The notes under the pieces were generated by a model. That model did not search any database. It worked only from the letters and a program-made list of their open reading frames with translations, and was not told the origin of the DNA. From contig JAPJNA010000046.1 of NCBI GenBank assembly GCA_026461395.1, forward strand, positions 1 to 62,744: 62,744 nucleotides of DNA, written 5' to 3'. A program made the position numbers and the translations under genes. Position 1 is the stretch's first letter. Each line of letters opens with the position of its first letter. Below, one piece after another: positions 16,335-24,540 of the stretch. Source of the stretch: Chthoniobacterales bacterium. GTDB lineage: Bacteria > Verrucomicrobiota > Verrucomicrobiia > Chthoniobacterales > UBA6821.

Positions 16335-17201
16335 ATGAAAACGCCTTCAAAAGCTTCCCCCCCCTCTCGGAAGGAGCGTATTGCGATCGTCGATAGCCAG
16401 GCTTCCAGCAGGATTGGACTTTCCCATTTCATCAAGAAGATCGGCCTCTGGGAGATAGCCTGGGCTAGCGCGACAGCAGAAGAGGCATTGACGAAGATCG
16501 CCGAGAATGAACCAGATCTCATGATTCTGGAAATCCAGCTTCCCGGCAAAGATGGACTCGAACTTATCAAGCACCTGATGCCTCTTTATCCCCAGCTGAA
16601 GATTCTTGTGCATTCATCCCACAGTGAGGAGTTCTATGCGGAGCGCTGCCTTCGGGCGGGGGCCATGGGCTACATGAATAAGATGGATCCCATGGGGAAT
16701 TTTGAGAATGCCGTGAAGAAGGTGCTCCGCGGAGAACTCTATCTTAATTCCCGCCTGGCATCTCACGCCCTTCACTCACTGGTCCGGCATGCGGAAACAA
16801 TGAAGGGGAACGATCATAACCTTCATAATCTCACTGACCGGGAACTTGAGGTCATGATCCTCATGGCCCAAGGTCAATCCTGTCAGGACAGTGGGGAAAA
16901 ACTGCACATCAGTCCTAGGACAGTTCAGGTGCACCGTAACAACATCAGGTTGAAGATCGGCTTGGAGAGCGCCCTGCAACTCCATGCATACGCCGTGCGT
17001 TTTTATGGAGAGGATTCCCTTTCTCAAATTCAAGACGCAGGGTCAGAACGGCCGACGCAGGAGATGGCAACTGCAACTGCCGATTTTGTCCCCAAGGACC
17101 ACTCGAAGGGAAATGGGAACGCCCCTGTGAAACTTAAGAACGATTCAGGTAAGACTGCTACTCGTCGTGATGTCAAAAGCCTCCCCTCGCAATTGAACTG
17201 A
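16335..17201 (+). CDS. NarL/FixJ-type response regulator with Glu in place of the phospho-acceptor Asp
   Basis: A 288-residue protein with an N-terminal receiver (about 14-135) and a LuxR-type helix-turn-helix (about 165-225; LTDRELEVMILMAQGQ, ISPRTVQVHRNNIRLKIG). In the receiver the usual LLD of strand 3 is ILE: codon GAA at 16530 gives E66 where phosphorylatable Asp is expected (MILEIQLPGKDG). The acidic pocket is also reduced (IVDS rather than VDD), while the Lys of NKMDP remains. This suggests a phosphorylation-independent, perhaps constitutively active regulator. The C-terminal 60 residues are polar and disordered-looking. AAGGAG at 16324-16329 fixes the ATG at 16335. No histidine kinase is adjacent. 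Confidence 0.88.
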   Translation: MKTPSKASPPSRKERIAIVDSQASSRIGLSHFIKKIGLWEIAWASATAEEALTKIAENEPDLMILEIQLPGKDGLELIKHLMPLYPQLKILVHSSHSEEFYAERCLRAGAMGYMNKMDPMGNFENAVKKVLRGELYLNSRLASHALHSLVRHAETMKGNDHNLHNLTDRELEVMILMAQGQSCQDSGEKLHISPRTVQVHRNNIRLKIGLESALQLHAYAVRFYGEDSLSQIQDAGSERPTQEMATATADFVPKDHSKGNGNAPVKLKNDSGKTATRRDVKSLPSQLN

Positions 17202-17307
17202 CGGGACGCTGATGCCGAAGCGGAAGGCGTCTAAGCATTTTACTTAGTAAGATCTAAGCATTACAGCAGCTTTCGGCGCTGTGGGATCTGATGCAGGATG
17301 GCAAGCG

Positions 17308-17907
17308 ATGAATCATCCCTCCTCCTCAAATGCCCTATCACTCCGGAAGATCCGGCGACTACGGAATCATCATCTATCACCGGAATCCCCGCTGAATCAT
17401 CAAAGCCCGTCATCCGAAGAGCCTCTCTATCCCAAGGGATACGAAATCAGGATCATCTGCATCTATCCGTCGGTCGACGCCGGGAAACTAGGCAAGAAAT
17501 GGATCGAGATGGCTTTCCGAGAGATGGCCCCATTCTCCAGTACGAGCGTCGAGTATTTCAACTTCGCAGTCCTCAACCACGATGGGATCTGTTGGGAGCA
17601 CATCGTGGAGCGAATCATGCCTGACATCATCCTCATGGTAAGCGACGGGAATCACATGCTCAGCTCCGGCCTGAGGCACTCCCTAAGCGAACTGCTCTCT
17701 TTCCAGAATGGACGGAGAAAACCGATGGTCATCTTCCGGGATCTTGAGCCCCTCCCCACACTCAATACCCGCACTATTCTCGACTATGTCTCCGTGCTCA
17801 GTGATAGGAATCACTGTGAGTTCAATGCCGTGAACGGGGACGGCGATTCCATCAGCTGCTTCCGTCACCCAAGACTTCTTCTCAAGGGGCGGAAGCGCGC
17901 TGAATAA
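17308..17907 (+). CDS. Hypothetical protein upstream of the polysaccharide operon
   Basis: A 199-residue soluble protein of unknown family. The N-terminal 40 residues are Ser/Pro/His rich and probably disordered. From about residue 45 it shows alternating strands and helices (YEIRIICIYPS, VEYFNFAVLNHDGI, IMPDIILMVSDG, RKPMVIFRDLE), which suggests a Rossmann or receiver-like alpha/beta fold without visible catalytic residues. It lies between the response regulator and the epimerase, 8 bases before the latter, so it may be the first gene of the exopolysaccharide operon. The ATG at 17308 is preferred over an upstream GTG at 17281. Confidence 0.5.
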   Translation: MNHPSSSNALSLRKIRRLRNHHLSPESPLNHQSPSSEEPLYPKGYEIRIICIYPSVDAGKLGKKWIEMAFREMAPFSSTSVEYFNFAVLNHDGICWEHIVERIMPDIILMVSDGNHMLSSGLRHSLSELLSFQNGRRKPMVIFRDLEPLPTLNTRTILDYVSVLSDRNHCEFNAVNGDGDSISCFRHPRLLLKGRKRAE

Positions 17908-17914
17908 CCACACC

Positions 17915-18904
17915 ATGCATATCCTCATCACGGGCGGCGCTGGATTTATTGGATCGCATCTTGCGGAACACCACCTGGCTAAGGGAGATTCCGTCACAGC
18001 CGTTGATGACCTTAGCACGGGTAGCTTAGAGGTTTTTTCAGGCTTCGACCGCTCGCGTCTTTTCTTCGAGACTGCGGATATCCTGACATGGCAGGGACTG
18101 GAGTCGGCCGTTGCCAAGGCCGACCGCATCTACCACATGGCGGCGGTGGTGGGGATGTTCCGCGTTCTCAAGGAACCGATTGAAGTCACTCGGGTGAATG
18201 TCCTCGGCACGGAGCGCCTTCTCGAGTCTGTTTCCAAAAGGGATCACCTTCCCGAATTGGTCGTGACCTCCAGTTCTTCGGTCTATGGGCATACCGCTTC
18301 AGAGGAGCTTATTGAGGGGATCGATCTCGTCTACGCGCCTGAGAAGGGAGGACTCACCGCCTATGCCCTCAGCAAACTGACGAACGAAGTCCAGGCGATG
18401 GCCTACCGCCAGATCCATAGTCTGCCGGTTTCCATTCCCCGCCTCTTCAATGCCGTCGGCCCCAGACAGTCTGGCAACTACGGATTTGTCCTTCCCCGAT
18501 TCATCAAACAGGCCCTCTCGGGGTTACCCCTCACCGTCTATGGTGACGGCACCCAGACGCGCTCCTTCTGCGATGTTCGTGACACGGTCGCTGCTCTCGA
18601 CATGCTTGTCGGGGAACCTGAGTCATGGGGAATTCCCGTCAATGTCGGCAATCCCAGGGAGATTACGATCCTTGATCTTGCCAGAATGGTGATCGAGCGC
18701 TCCGGTAGCAACTCATCGATCGAATTCATTCCCTTCGAGCAAGGATACGGTTCCCAGTTCTGGCAGATCACACAGAGACGACCCTCCGTCGAGCTTCTGC
18801 AAAGACTCACTCCATTCCAGCATGTCTGGACACTTGAAAAAACAATCGATGACTTGATCACCCGAAACCGGGTCAACGTGGTCCCCGACGGCAGACTTCT
18901 ATGA
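17915..18904 (+). CDS. NAD-dependent nucleotide-sugar epimerase/dehydratase
   Basis: A 329-residue extended short-chain dehydrogenase of the UDP-sugar epimerase group. The NAD motif TGGAGFIGSHLAEH is at residues 6-19. The catalytic Ser lies in TSSSSVYG and the Tyr/Lys pair in AYALSK near residue 150. Members interconvert UDP-hexoses or hexuronic acids, or make dTDP/UDP sugars for surface polysaccharides; the exact reaction cannot be read from the sequence. The nucleotide-sugar dehydrogenase in the same operon suggests a uronic acid product. It starts at ATG 17915 in the context ACCACACC-ATG and overlaps the next gene by ATGA. Confidence 0.88.
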   Translation: MHILITGGAGFIGSHLAEHHLAKGDSVTAVDDLSTGSLEVFSGFDRSRLFFETADILTWQGLESAVAKADRIYHMAAVVGMFRVLKEPIEVTRVNVLGTERLLESVSKRDHLPELVVTSSSSVYGHTASEELIEGIDLVYAPEKGGLTAYALSKLTNEVQAMAYRQIHSLPVSIPRLFNAVGPRQSGNYGFVLPRFIKQALSGLPLTVYGDGTQTRSFCDVRDTVAALDMLVGEPESWGIPVNVGNPREITILDLARMVIERSGSNSSIEFIPFEQGYGSQFWQITQRRPSVELLQRLTPFQHVWTLEKTIDDLITRNRVNVVPDGRLL

Positions 18905-20175
18905 TAACGACACGCCCATTCCGTATTCCATCTATTCACCTTTTATTCGCTCTTCTCCTGCTCATAACACTGCCTGCGGGGCTGCGTGGCGAAGGTAACA
19001 CTCCGCTCTGGAGTGTCGGAGAGACCCTCCCCATGGAGGACGAGTACCCGAATGCGAATTTAAGCAACTACCAACAGGGACAACTGGCCGAGGGACAGCA
19101 GCAGATTCTCCAGGCCCGCGAAGATTACCGTAAGGCGCTTGCAAGCAATCCCGAACAGAAGGACCTCCGAGAACACTATGCCTGGTTCCTCTATGCCAAC
19201 GGCTACCACGATAAGGAATGCCTTCACCTGCTCGAGCAGTCACTTCCCGATGCCGCCGATCCGACCAGGATCTTCAATGCCATCGTCGAAGTGAGGAACG
19301 AACTCCGCCTGCCCGCCACCCCGCTCAGAACGCCTCCGGGTGTACTCCAGAAAAAAACTGTGGCACCACATCATACTGTGATTGCCAAGGCCTCCACCGG
19401 TAAATCCTTGAAGAAGGTCGAGAAGGAGGAGATCGAAACAGTCGAGAGTTTCCGCCACTGGATCTTCATCCCTTACTACGATTACAGCTTCTTCAACGAC
19501 GGTCGTCAGGGCTGGCAGGAAGAGGACGCAACCCTCATCTATCGTGTCAACCAGCGCCTGGCACTCGGAGCCGAGATCGACATCATGCAGCGCCCCCCCT
19601 CGGGAACGAACACCTACTATAGCGCTCTCGCCTCCTACTACCTCTGGAAATGGCTCGAGGTTCACGGAAAGATTTCCATCTGTCCCGATCCAACCTTCCT
19701 TGCACTGCAGGTCTACACCGGAGGATTCATCTACCAGGCCGCTCCACGCCTCGGACTCCTGCTCGACTACCAGCGTTACAACTTTATCCAGGGACCCCTC
19801 GACCAGATCAATCCTGGCATAGCGTATAACTTCACGGACACAACCTCACTGGTGTTGCGTTATGTCCGCGGATGGGCCTTCAACAATCTCGAGTACAACT
19901 ACTACTCGGCAGCTCTGAATCTTGGTCTTCCCGGTAACCGTAGGCTCTCGATGGCTTTTGCCTATGGCACGGATCCTGATGCCCAAGTCGGGGCGAACGG
20001 CAACAATGTCAGCAGTCTGAGTCCCGCCTACACCTATTCCCTCTTCTTCACCCAGCCTATCACGCGCGATCTGAGTCTCTTCACCGGCGTGCAGTACATC
20101 TACCGCCTCACCCAGAACAACTCCCCACTCTACCAGCAACTCACTCCGACCCTGGGCCTTTCGATGAAATTCTAA
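18901..20175 (+). CDS. Outer-membrane beta-barrel with N-terminal TPR-like region (YaiO-like)
   Basis: A 424-residue secreted protein with a signal peptide (hydrophobic LLFALLLLITLPAG near residues 14-28). Residues about 55-125 form TPR-like helices (QAREDYRKALASNPEQKDLREHYAWFLYANG). A Lys/Glu-rich linker follows, then from about residue 175 a series of amphipathic beta strands rich in aromatic residues ending in a terminal Phe (LGLSMKF), the outer-membrane assembly signal. It resembles YaiO-family barrels that sit beside glycosyltransferases. Its place before a processive synthase suggests a polysaccharide export channel. The start overlaps the epimerase stop (ATGA). Confidence 0.75.
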   Translation: MITTRPFRIPSIHLLFALLLLITLPAGLRGEGNTPLWSVGETLPMEDEYPNANLSNYQQGQLAEGQQQILQAREDYRKALASNPEQKDLREHYAWFLYANGYHDKECLHLLEQSLPDAADPTRIFNAIVEVRNELRLPATPLRTPPGVLQKKTVAPHHTVIAKASTGKSLKKVEKEEIETVESFRHWIFIPYYDYSFFNDGRQGWQEEDATLIYRVNQRLALGAEIDIMQRPPSGTNTYYSALASYYLWKWLEVHGKISICPDPTFLALQVYTGGFIYQAAPRLGLLLDYQRYNFIQGPLDQINPGIAYNFTDTTSLVLRYVRGWAFNNLEYNYYSAALNLGLPGNRRLSMAFAYGTDPDAQVGANGNNVSSLSPAYTYSLFFTQPITRDLSLFTGVQYIYRLTQNNSPLYQQLTPTLGLSMKF

Positions 20176-20177
20176 TC

Positions 20178-21251
20178 ATGAACCTGCTCATCATTGTCTC
20201 CATAACGGCAGCCATCCTCACACTGCTCAGCATCCTCCTGCTGACTTTCATTATTGGGATGAGAGTGTTCACCGATCGGAGCATTAATCATCAGGCTGAG
20301 TTTCGAAAGCGAGCTATCCCTCTGATCAATGCGTACCTTCGAGGAGAAGCTACCGTTGAGATCATCGCCCCGATCTTGCTAAAGGATCAGCACTTGGCAC
20401 TGCTGATCCTGATGGAGCAGGCGGATTCCCTTGATGAAAGAGAGCGAAAAAAACTCCATCCCCTCTTCGTTTCATTACCCAAGTTCAGGAATGAATCGCA
20501 TGCTCTGAAAAGCCGCCATTGGCAAACCCGACTCCATGGCGCGGAGCGTCTCGGTTACCTGGGCGACGACTCCTCACTCCCTGCGCTCATGACAGCCCTC
20601 CGCGATGATGTGGTAGGCGTCCGCTTCGCCGCGGCACGGTCACTGATCCATCTTGGCTGCGATGAAGCCGTCGAACCGATTCTCAGTTCCCTGGATATAC
20701 CGGGTGAGGTCTCCCAGCGGCGCGTTGCAGAGATCATCTCCTCACTCGGTTCACGTGCAATCGATCCCATCCTGAATGTGATGAATGGCCCCGGTTATGA
20801 CGATGCCTCACTCTCCATCGCCGCCCGTGTCGCGGGAATCCTCCGTTCGGAACGCGCCGTCTCCTCTCTCAGCCACCTTCTGAAGCATCAGGTGGCGAAT
20901 GTTCGGCTCAATGCCATCCGTTCCCTTGCCTCCATCGGCGATCATTCAGTGATCCAGGACATAGCCTCTCTCGGCGAAGATCCCTCCTGGGAGGTACGCA
21001 GCAGCGTGATGACCGCGCTGGGAAAGCTGCGCGCCTCAGAAAACATCCCGCTCCTGCTCGACGGACTATCCGATCAGGAGTGGTGGGTCAGGCACAATGC
21101 CGGGTACGCGCTCATGGCTATTGGTGATCAGGGAATCACTGCTCTCAGGAATGCCGCCGATCATCACACTGATGCCTTCGGACGCGACATGAGTCGCCAG
21201 ATTCTTCAGCAAAAAGGACTTCTCGAACCCAGCGCGGAGGTGCAGCCATGA
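20178..21251 (+). CDS. Membrane-anchored HEAT-repeat protein
   Basis: A 357-residue protein with one N-terminal membrane helix (about 2-26, LIIVSITAAILTLLSILLLTFIIG), a linker, and five to six HEAT repeats from about residue 115 to 345 (for example LRDDVVGVRFAAARSLIHLG, HQVANVRLNAIRSLASIG, DQEWWVRHNAGYALMAIG). HEAT arrays are protein-binding scaffolds. It is packed between the barrel gene (2 bases upstream) and the GT2 gene (ATGA overlap), so it probably joins synthase and export channel, a role filled by TPR proteins such as BcsC or PgaA in known systems. That role is inferred from position. Confidence 0.8.
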   Translation: MNLLIIVSITAAILTLLSILLLTFIIGMRVFTDRSINHQAEFRKRAIPLINAYLRGEATVEIIAPILLKDQHLALLILMEQADSLDERERKKLHPLFVSLPKFRNESHALKSRHWQTRLHGAERLGYLGDDSSLPALMTALRDDVVGVRFAAARSLIHLGCDEAVEPILSSLDIPGEVSQRRVAEIISSLGSRAIDPILNVMNGPGYDDASLSIAARVAGILRSERAVSSLSHLLKHQVANVRLNAIRSLASIGDHSVIQDIASLGEDPSWEVRSSVMTALGKLRASENIPLLLDGLSDQEWWVRHNAGYALMAIGDQGITALRNAADHHTDAFGRDMSRQILQQKGLLEPSAEVQP

Positions 21252-22660
21252 TCACAATCCATATCCTCCTCTGGCTGATCCTTGCCTACTACATAACCCT
21301 CCAAGGCATCTACCTGATACTTGTACTCCTCGGAGCGACCCAGGCAAAAAGCTACCGTAGCGGGATCACCTTTGAGGAATTCCGGAGGATCGGGGAATCC
21401 CCGCTCAGCATGCCGGTCTCCCTGATCATTCCATGTTACAACGAGGAGGCGATCATCGTGGCAACAATCAGGAATGCTCTTCGCCTGAACTATCCCCAGT
21501 TTGAGGTGATCGTTGTCAGCGATGGATCAACTGATGGAAGCATCCAAGTTCTCAAAGAGAGCTTCCATCTCCGCAGGGTCGACCGATTTGGCAGGAGGCA
21601 CATCCTGTCCGAGGCTATCCTCGGTGTCTATGAATCCCAGGAACATCCGAGTCTCGTCGTGATCGAGAAAGTGAACGGACGCAGAGCAGATGCCATCAAC
21701 GCTGCGGTGACACTTTCGCGCTATCCTCTCCTCTGTATCATCGATGCCGATTGCGTGCTCGAAACCGATGCGCTACTCCACATGGCGCGACCATTTCTAC
21801 AAGACACCAGTGTCGCCGCCGTTGCTGGTATCGTCCGTCCTTCCAATGGCCTCAGCATCGTCGATGGGGAGATTCTTCACAACACTCTGCCCAAGACCCT
21901 GCTGGGAATGAATCAGGAGGTCGAGTACGCGCGGAGTTTCCAGTGGGCGAGAATTGGTCTCTGCAGGTTAAAAAGCATGCTCTGTATTTCCGGCGCCCTC
22001 CTTCTGATCAAAAAGAGCATCTTCGAGGAGGTCGGCGGCTCATGGCCCCAGGCTATCACTGATGACATCGAGTTCACCATGCGACTCAACCGTCACATCC
22101 ACGACAGGCGTAGGAAGGACCATGCACATCTCGTCTTTGTTCCCGACGCCGTCTGCTACACCGAAATTCCCGAGGAAATATGTCAGTATGCCTCCCAGAG
22201 GAATCGCTGGCAGCGCGGTACCATCCAGGCGCTCTTTCGCAATGCCGGCATGATCTTCAACCCCCGCTACGGCATGACCGGTCTCTTCGGCATGCCCTTC
22301 TTTCTCATCTTCGAAGCCCTCGCAGCCATCGTGGAAGTCTCTGCCTGGATCTTAATGGTAGTCTGTTTGGTGCTCGGGATCGCCAGCGGCTTTGAAATCA
22401 TCGCGATGATCTACCTAGCCTTCATCCTCGGAGTCTTCCTATCACTTACGGCAGTCCTGCTGACTGAATCAAGCCGCCTGCGTGCGGCAAATTGGCGGGA
22501 CTTCTGGCGCCTCATCCTTGCCATCCTTCTCGATAACCTGGGCTTCCATCAGTTCCACCTCATCATCCGCGTGATCGGAACCTTCCAGTACCTGATCGGC
22601 CGCAAGGATCTAGGGGCTGTCATGACTAGGAACGGAAACAATTCACCAATAACCAAGTAA
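21248..22660 (+). CDS. Processive family 2 glycosyltransferase (polysaccharide synthase)
   Basis: A 470-residue membrane synthase. An N-terminal helix (about 3-30) precedes a GT-A domain with all processive-synthase signatures: YNEE near residue 62, SDGSTDG, the metal-binding DADC near 179, TDDIEF (the catalytic-base region) and QRNRW near 320. Three to four C-terminal helices (about 350-440) complete a channel like that of hyaluronan, PNAG or cellulose synthases. It polymerises a nucleotide sugar on the cytoplasmic face and threads the chain across the membrane. No PilZ domain is present although four c-di-GMP enzymes lie downstream. It overlaps the HEAT gene. Confidence 0.88.
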   Translation: MITIHILLWLILAYYITLQGIYLILVLLGATQAKSYRSGITFEEFRRIGESPLSMPVSLIIPCYNEEAIIVATIRNALRLNYPQFEVIVVSDGSTDGSIQVLKESFHLRRVDRFGRRHILSEAILGVYESQEHPSLVVIEKVNGRRADAINAAVTLSRYPLLCIIDADCVLETDALLHMARPFLQDTSVAAVAGIVRPSNGLSIVDGEILHNTLPKTLLGMNQEVEYARSFQWARIGLCRLKSMLCISGALLLIKKSIFEEVGGSWPQAITDDIEFTMRLNRHIHDRRRKDHAHLVFVPDAVCYTEIPEEICQYASQRNRWQRGTIQALFRNAGMIFNPRYGMTGLFGMPFFLIFEALAAIVEVSAWILMVVCLVLGIASGFEIIAMIYLAFILGVFLSLTAVLLTESSRLRAANWRDFWRLILAILLDNLGFHQFHLIIRVIGTFQYLIGRKDLGAVMTRNGNNSPITK

Positions 22661-22665
22661 ACCCC

Positions 22666-23970
22666 ATGATCCCCAAACCCTCAGATTCCCTTTATGAGGT
22701 CGCAGTCGTTGGTCTCGGCTATGTCGGCATTCCACTTGCAATTGGCTTTGCCGAGGCCGGATGCCGCACATTGGGTTTCGATCTCAATCAGGAGCGTGTG
22801 CGTGAACTTCAGTCCGGACTCTCCCCATTGACTACGGTCCCGTCCGCGAGGATCAATGCAGTCACTGGAAAACAGCTCCTCACCTTCACAGGGAACAAGG
22901 AGGACCTTGCCCGCAGTGAGGCAATCATCATCTGCGTTCCCACTCCTCTTAGGGAACATCTCGATCCTGACATCACATTCATCCTCTCGGCTGGCGAAGA
23001 GATCGCTCCAATGCTGAGAAAAGGCATGCTGGTCTCTCTGGAATCCAGCACCTATCCCGGAACGACCCGCGAGGACCTTTGTAAAGTCCTTGAGAAGAAA
23101 TCAGGCCTCAAGGCCGGCGTTGACTTCGCACTCGCCTTCTCCCCCGAGCGTGAGGATCCGGGCAATGAGAAGAGTATTCTCAAGCAGATGCCCAAGGTTG
23201 TAGGGGGACTCACTCCCGATTGTCTCGAGCGAGCCGTAGAGCTCTACTCGCGTGCCGTCAGCAAAGTGGTCCCCGTCAGCAGTTGCGACACCGCGGAGGC
23301 AGTCAAACTCACGGAGAATATTTTCCGCTTCATCAACATCGCTCTGGTGAACGAGCTCAAGCGCATCTACACCCCCATGGGAATCGATATCTGGGAGGTC
23401 ATCGAAGCGGCGAAGACCAAGCCCTTTGGATTCATGCCATTCTATCCCGGTCCCGGAGTCGGAGGGCACTGCATCCCGCTTGATCCCTACTACCTGACCT
23501 GGAAGGCCCGTGAATTCAACCTCGATACGCGCTTTATCCAGATTGCTGGTCAGATTAACCGAGGAATGCCTTACTATGTTGTCAGTCACTTGACGGAGGG
23601 ACTCAATTCACTTTCCCTGCCAATTCAGGGGGTTCGCATCCTGATCCTTGGTCTCTCCTATAAAGCTAATATCCCTGATGACAGAGAGTCACCCTCTTAT
23701 GACATTATGAATATCCTCAAGGAGAAGGGAGCTGTGTTGGACTACTACGATCCTTTCATCCCAGTCATCGAAAAGCATGCCGGTCCTCGATGGGCAGGTC
23801 GTCACTCGATCACTTGGAATCCAGAAACGCTCGATAGCTACACCGCGGCCGTCGTCTGCACTCCTCACAAAGGAGTCGACTATGCACAACTCGCCGAGCA
23901 TGTCCCCCTCATCGTGGACGCATGTAATATCGTCCCCAAGAACAGCAAAGCCCGCGTCATCGCCGCCTAG
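22666..23970 (+). CDS. Nucleotide-sugar dehydrogenase (UDP-GlcNAc/UDP-Glc 6-dehydrogenase family)
   Basis: A 434-residue enzyme oxidising the C6 of a UDP sugar to a uronic acid with two NAD. The N-terminal Rossmann motif is VVGLGYVGIPLAIGFAEAG. The catalytic Cys lies in PGPGVGGHCIPLDPYYL near residue 268 and the C-terminal domain begins with VRILILGLSYKANIPDDRESPS. The overall pattern is closest to WbpA/TviB-type UDP-N-acetylhexosamine dehydrogenases rather than plain Ugd, but substrate choice is inference. It starts 5 bases after the synthase gene (leader AACCCC-ATG) and should feed it substrate. It closes the operon; a repeat element begins 20 bases later. Confidence 0.9.
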   Translation: MIPKPSDSLYEVAVVGLGYVGIPLAIGFAEAGCRTLGFDLNQERVRELQSGLSPLTTVPSARINAVTGKQLLTFTGNKEDLARSEAIIICVPTPLREHLDPDITFILSAGEEIAPMLRKGMLVSLESSTYPGTTREDLCKVLEKKSGLKAGVDFALAFSPEREDPGNEKSILKQMPKVVGGLTPDCLERAVELYSRAVSKVVPVSSCDTAEAVKLTENIFRFINIALVNELKRIYTPMGIDIWEVIEAAKTKPFGFMPFYPGPGVGGHCIPLDPYYLTWKAREFNLDTRFIQIAGQINRGMPYYVVSHLTEGLNSLSLPIQGVRILILGLSYKANIPDDRESPSYDIMNILKEKGAVLDYYDPFIPVIEKHAGPRWAGRHSITWNPETLDSYTAAVVCTPHKGVDYAQLAEHVPLIVDACNIVPKNSKARVIAA

Positions 23971-24098
23971 CAGGGAAACGGGGAATCGACTCCCGCGGAG
24001 GCGCAGAGGCGCGGAGAAGATACTATGAGCAAGGCTGATAATGGCGGGTATATTCCATTTAGAATCAATCTCCCCCTTCATTACCATGCATCCCTTCC

Positions 24099-24130
24099 CC
24101 CCCTCAGCGCCTCTGAGGGAAAATATCTTT
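24099..24130. repeat. CAGCGCCTCTGAGGG repeat copy
   Basis: A diverged inverse-orientation copy of the CGCAGAGG family, about 80 bases after the copy at 23991. The two could pair into an imperfect stem. Confidence 0.65.
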
Positions 24131-24156
24131 TAACTCACCGGACAACTCAATGAACA

Positions 24157-24540
24157 ATGAATGAAAATGAGATTGGCACACGGATTATTGAAGCAGCGAT
24201 CAGCGTGCATCGGGAACTTGGCCCAGGCCTCTTGGAGACTGTTTACGAAGTTGTCCTATCTCGGGAGTTAGCTAATCATGGATTGAAATCTGAGAGGCAA
24301 ATCCCCGTTCCGATCATCTACAAGGGAGTAACATTTGATGAGGGGTTCCGGGCCGACATCATCGTGGAGAAAAAAGTCCTGCTTGAGCTAAAATCTGTGG
24401 AGAGAATTATTCCAGCTCACAAGAAACAGGTTCAGACCTATTTGAAGCTGACAGGCTTGAAACTCGGATACCTACTGAATTTCGGGGAAGACGTTCTCAA
24501 GAGTGGAATCACCCGCTGCGTAAATGGACTGGAAGATTAG
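24157..24540 (+). CDS. GxxExxY protein (PD-(D/E)xK nuclease-like, PF13366)
   Basis: A 127-residue protein matching the GxxExxY family: the name motif is seen as GLLETVY (about residues 24-30), followed by a conserved LSRELANHGL and the nuclease-like core DIIVEKKVLLELK (Asp, then E-x-K). The fold is assigned to the PD-(D/E)xK nuclease superfamily; a biological role is not established. It sits inside a pair of perfect 22-base inverted repeats. The codon TTA at 24268 encodes a Leu that is well conserved in the family, showing that UUA is read as Leu here. The ATG at 24157 is the first in frame; the next gene overlaps its 3' end. Confidence 0.85.
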   Translation: MNENEIGTRIIEAAISVHRELGPGLLETVYEVVLSRELANHGLKSERQIPVPIIYKGVTFDEGFRADIIVEKKVLLELKSVERIIPAHKKQVQTYLKLTGLKLGYLLNFGEDVLKSGITRCVNGLED

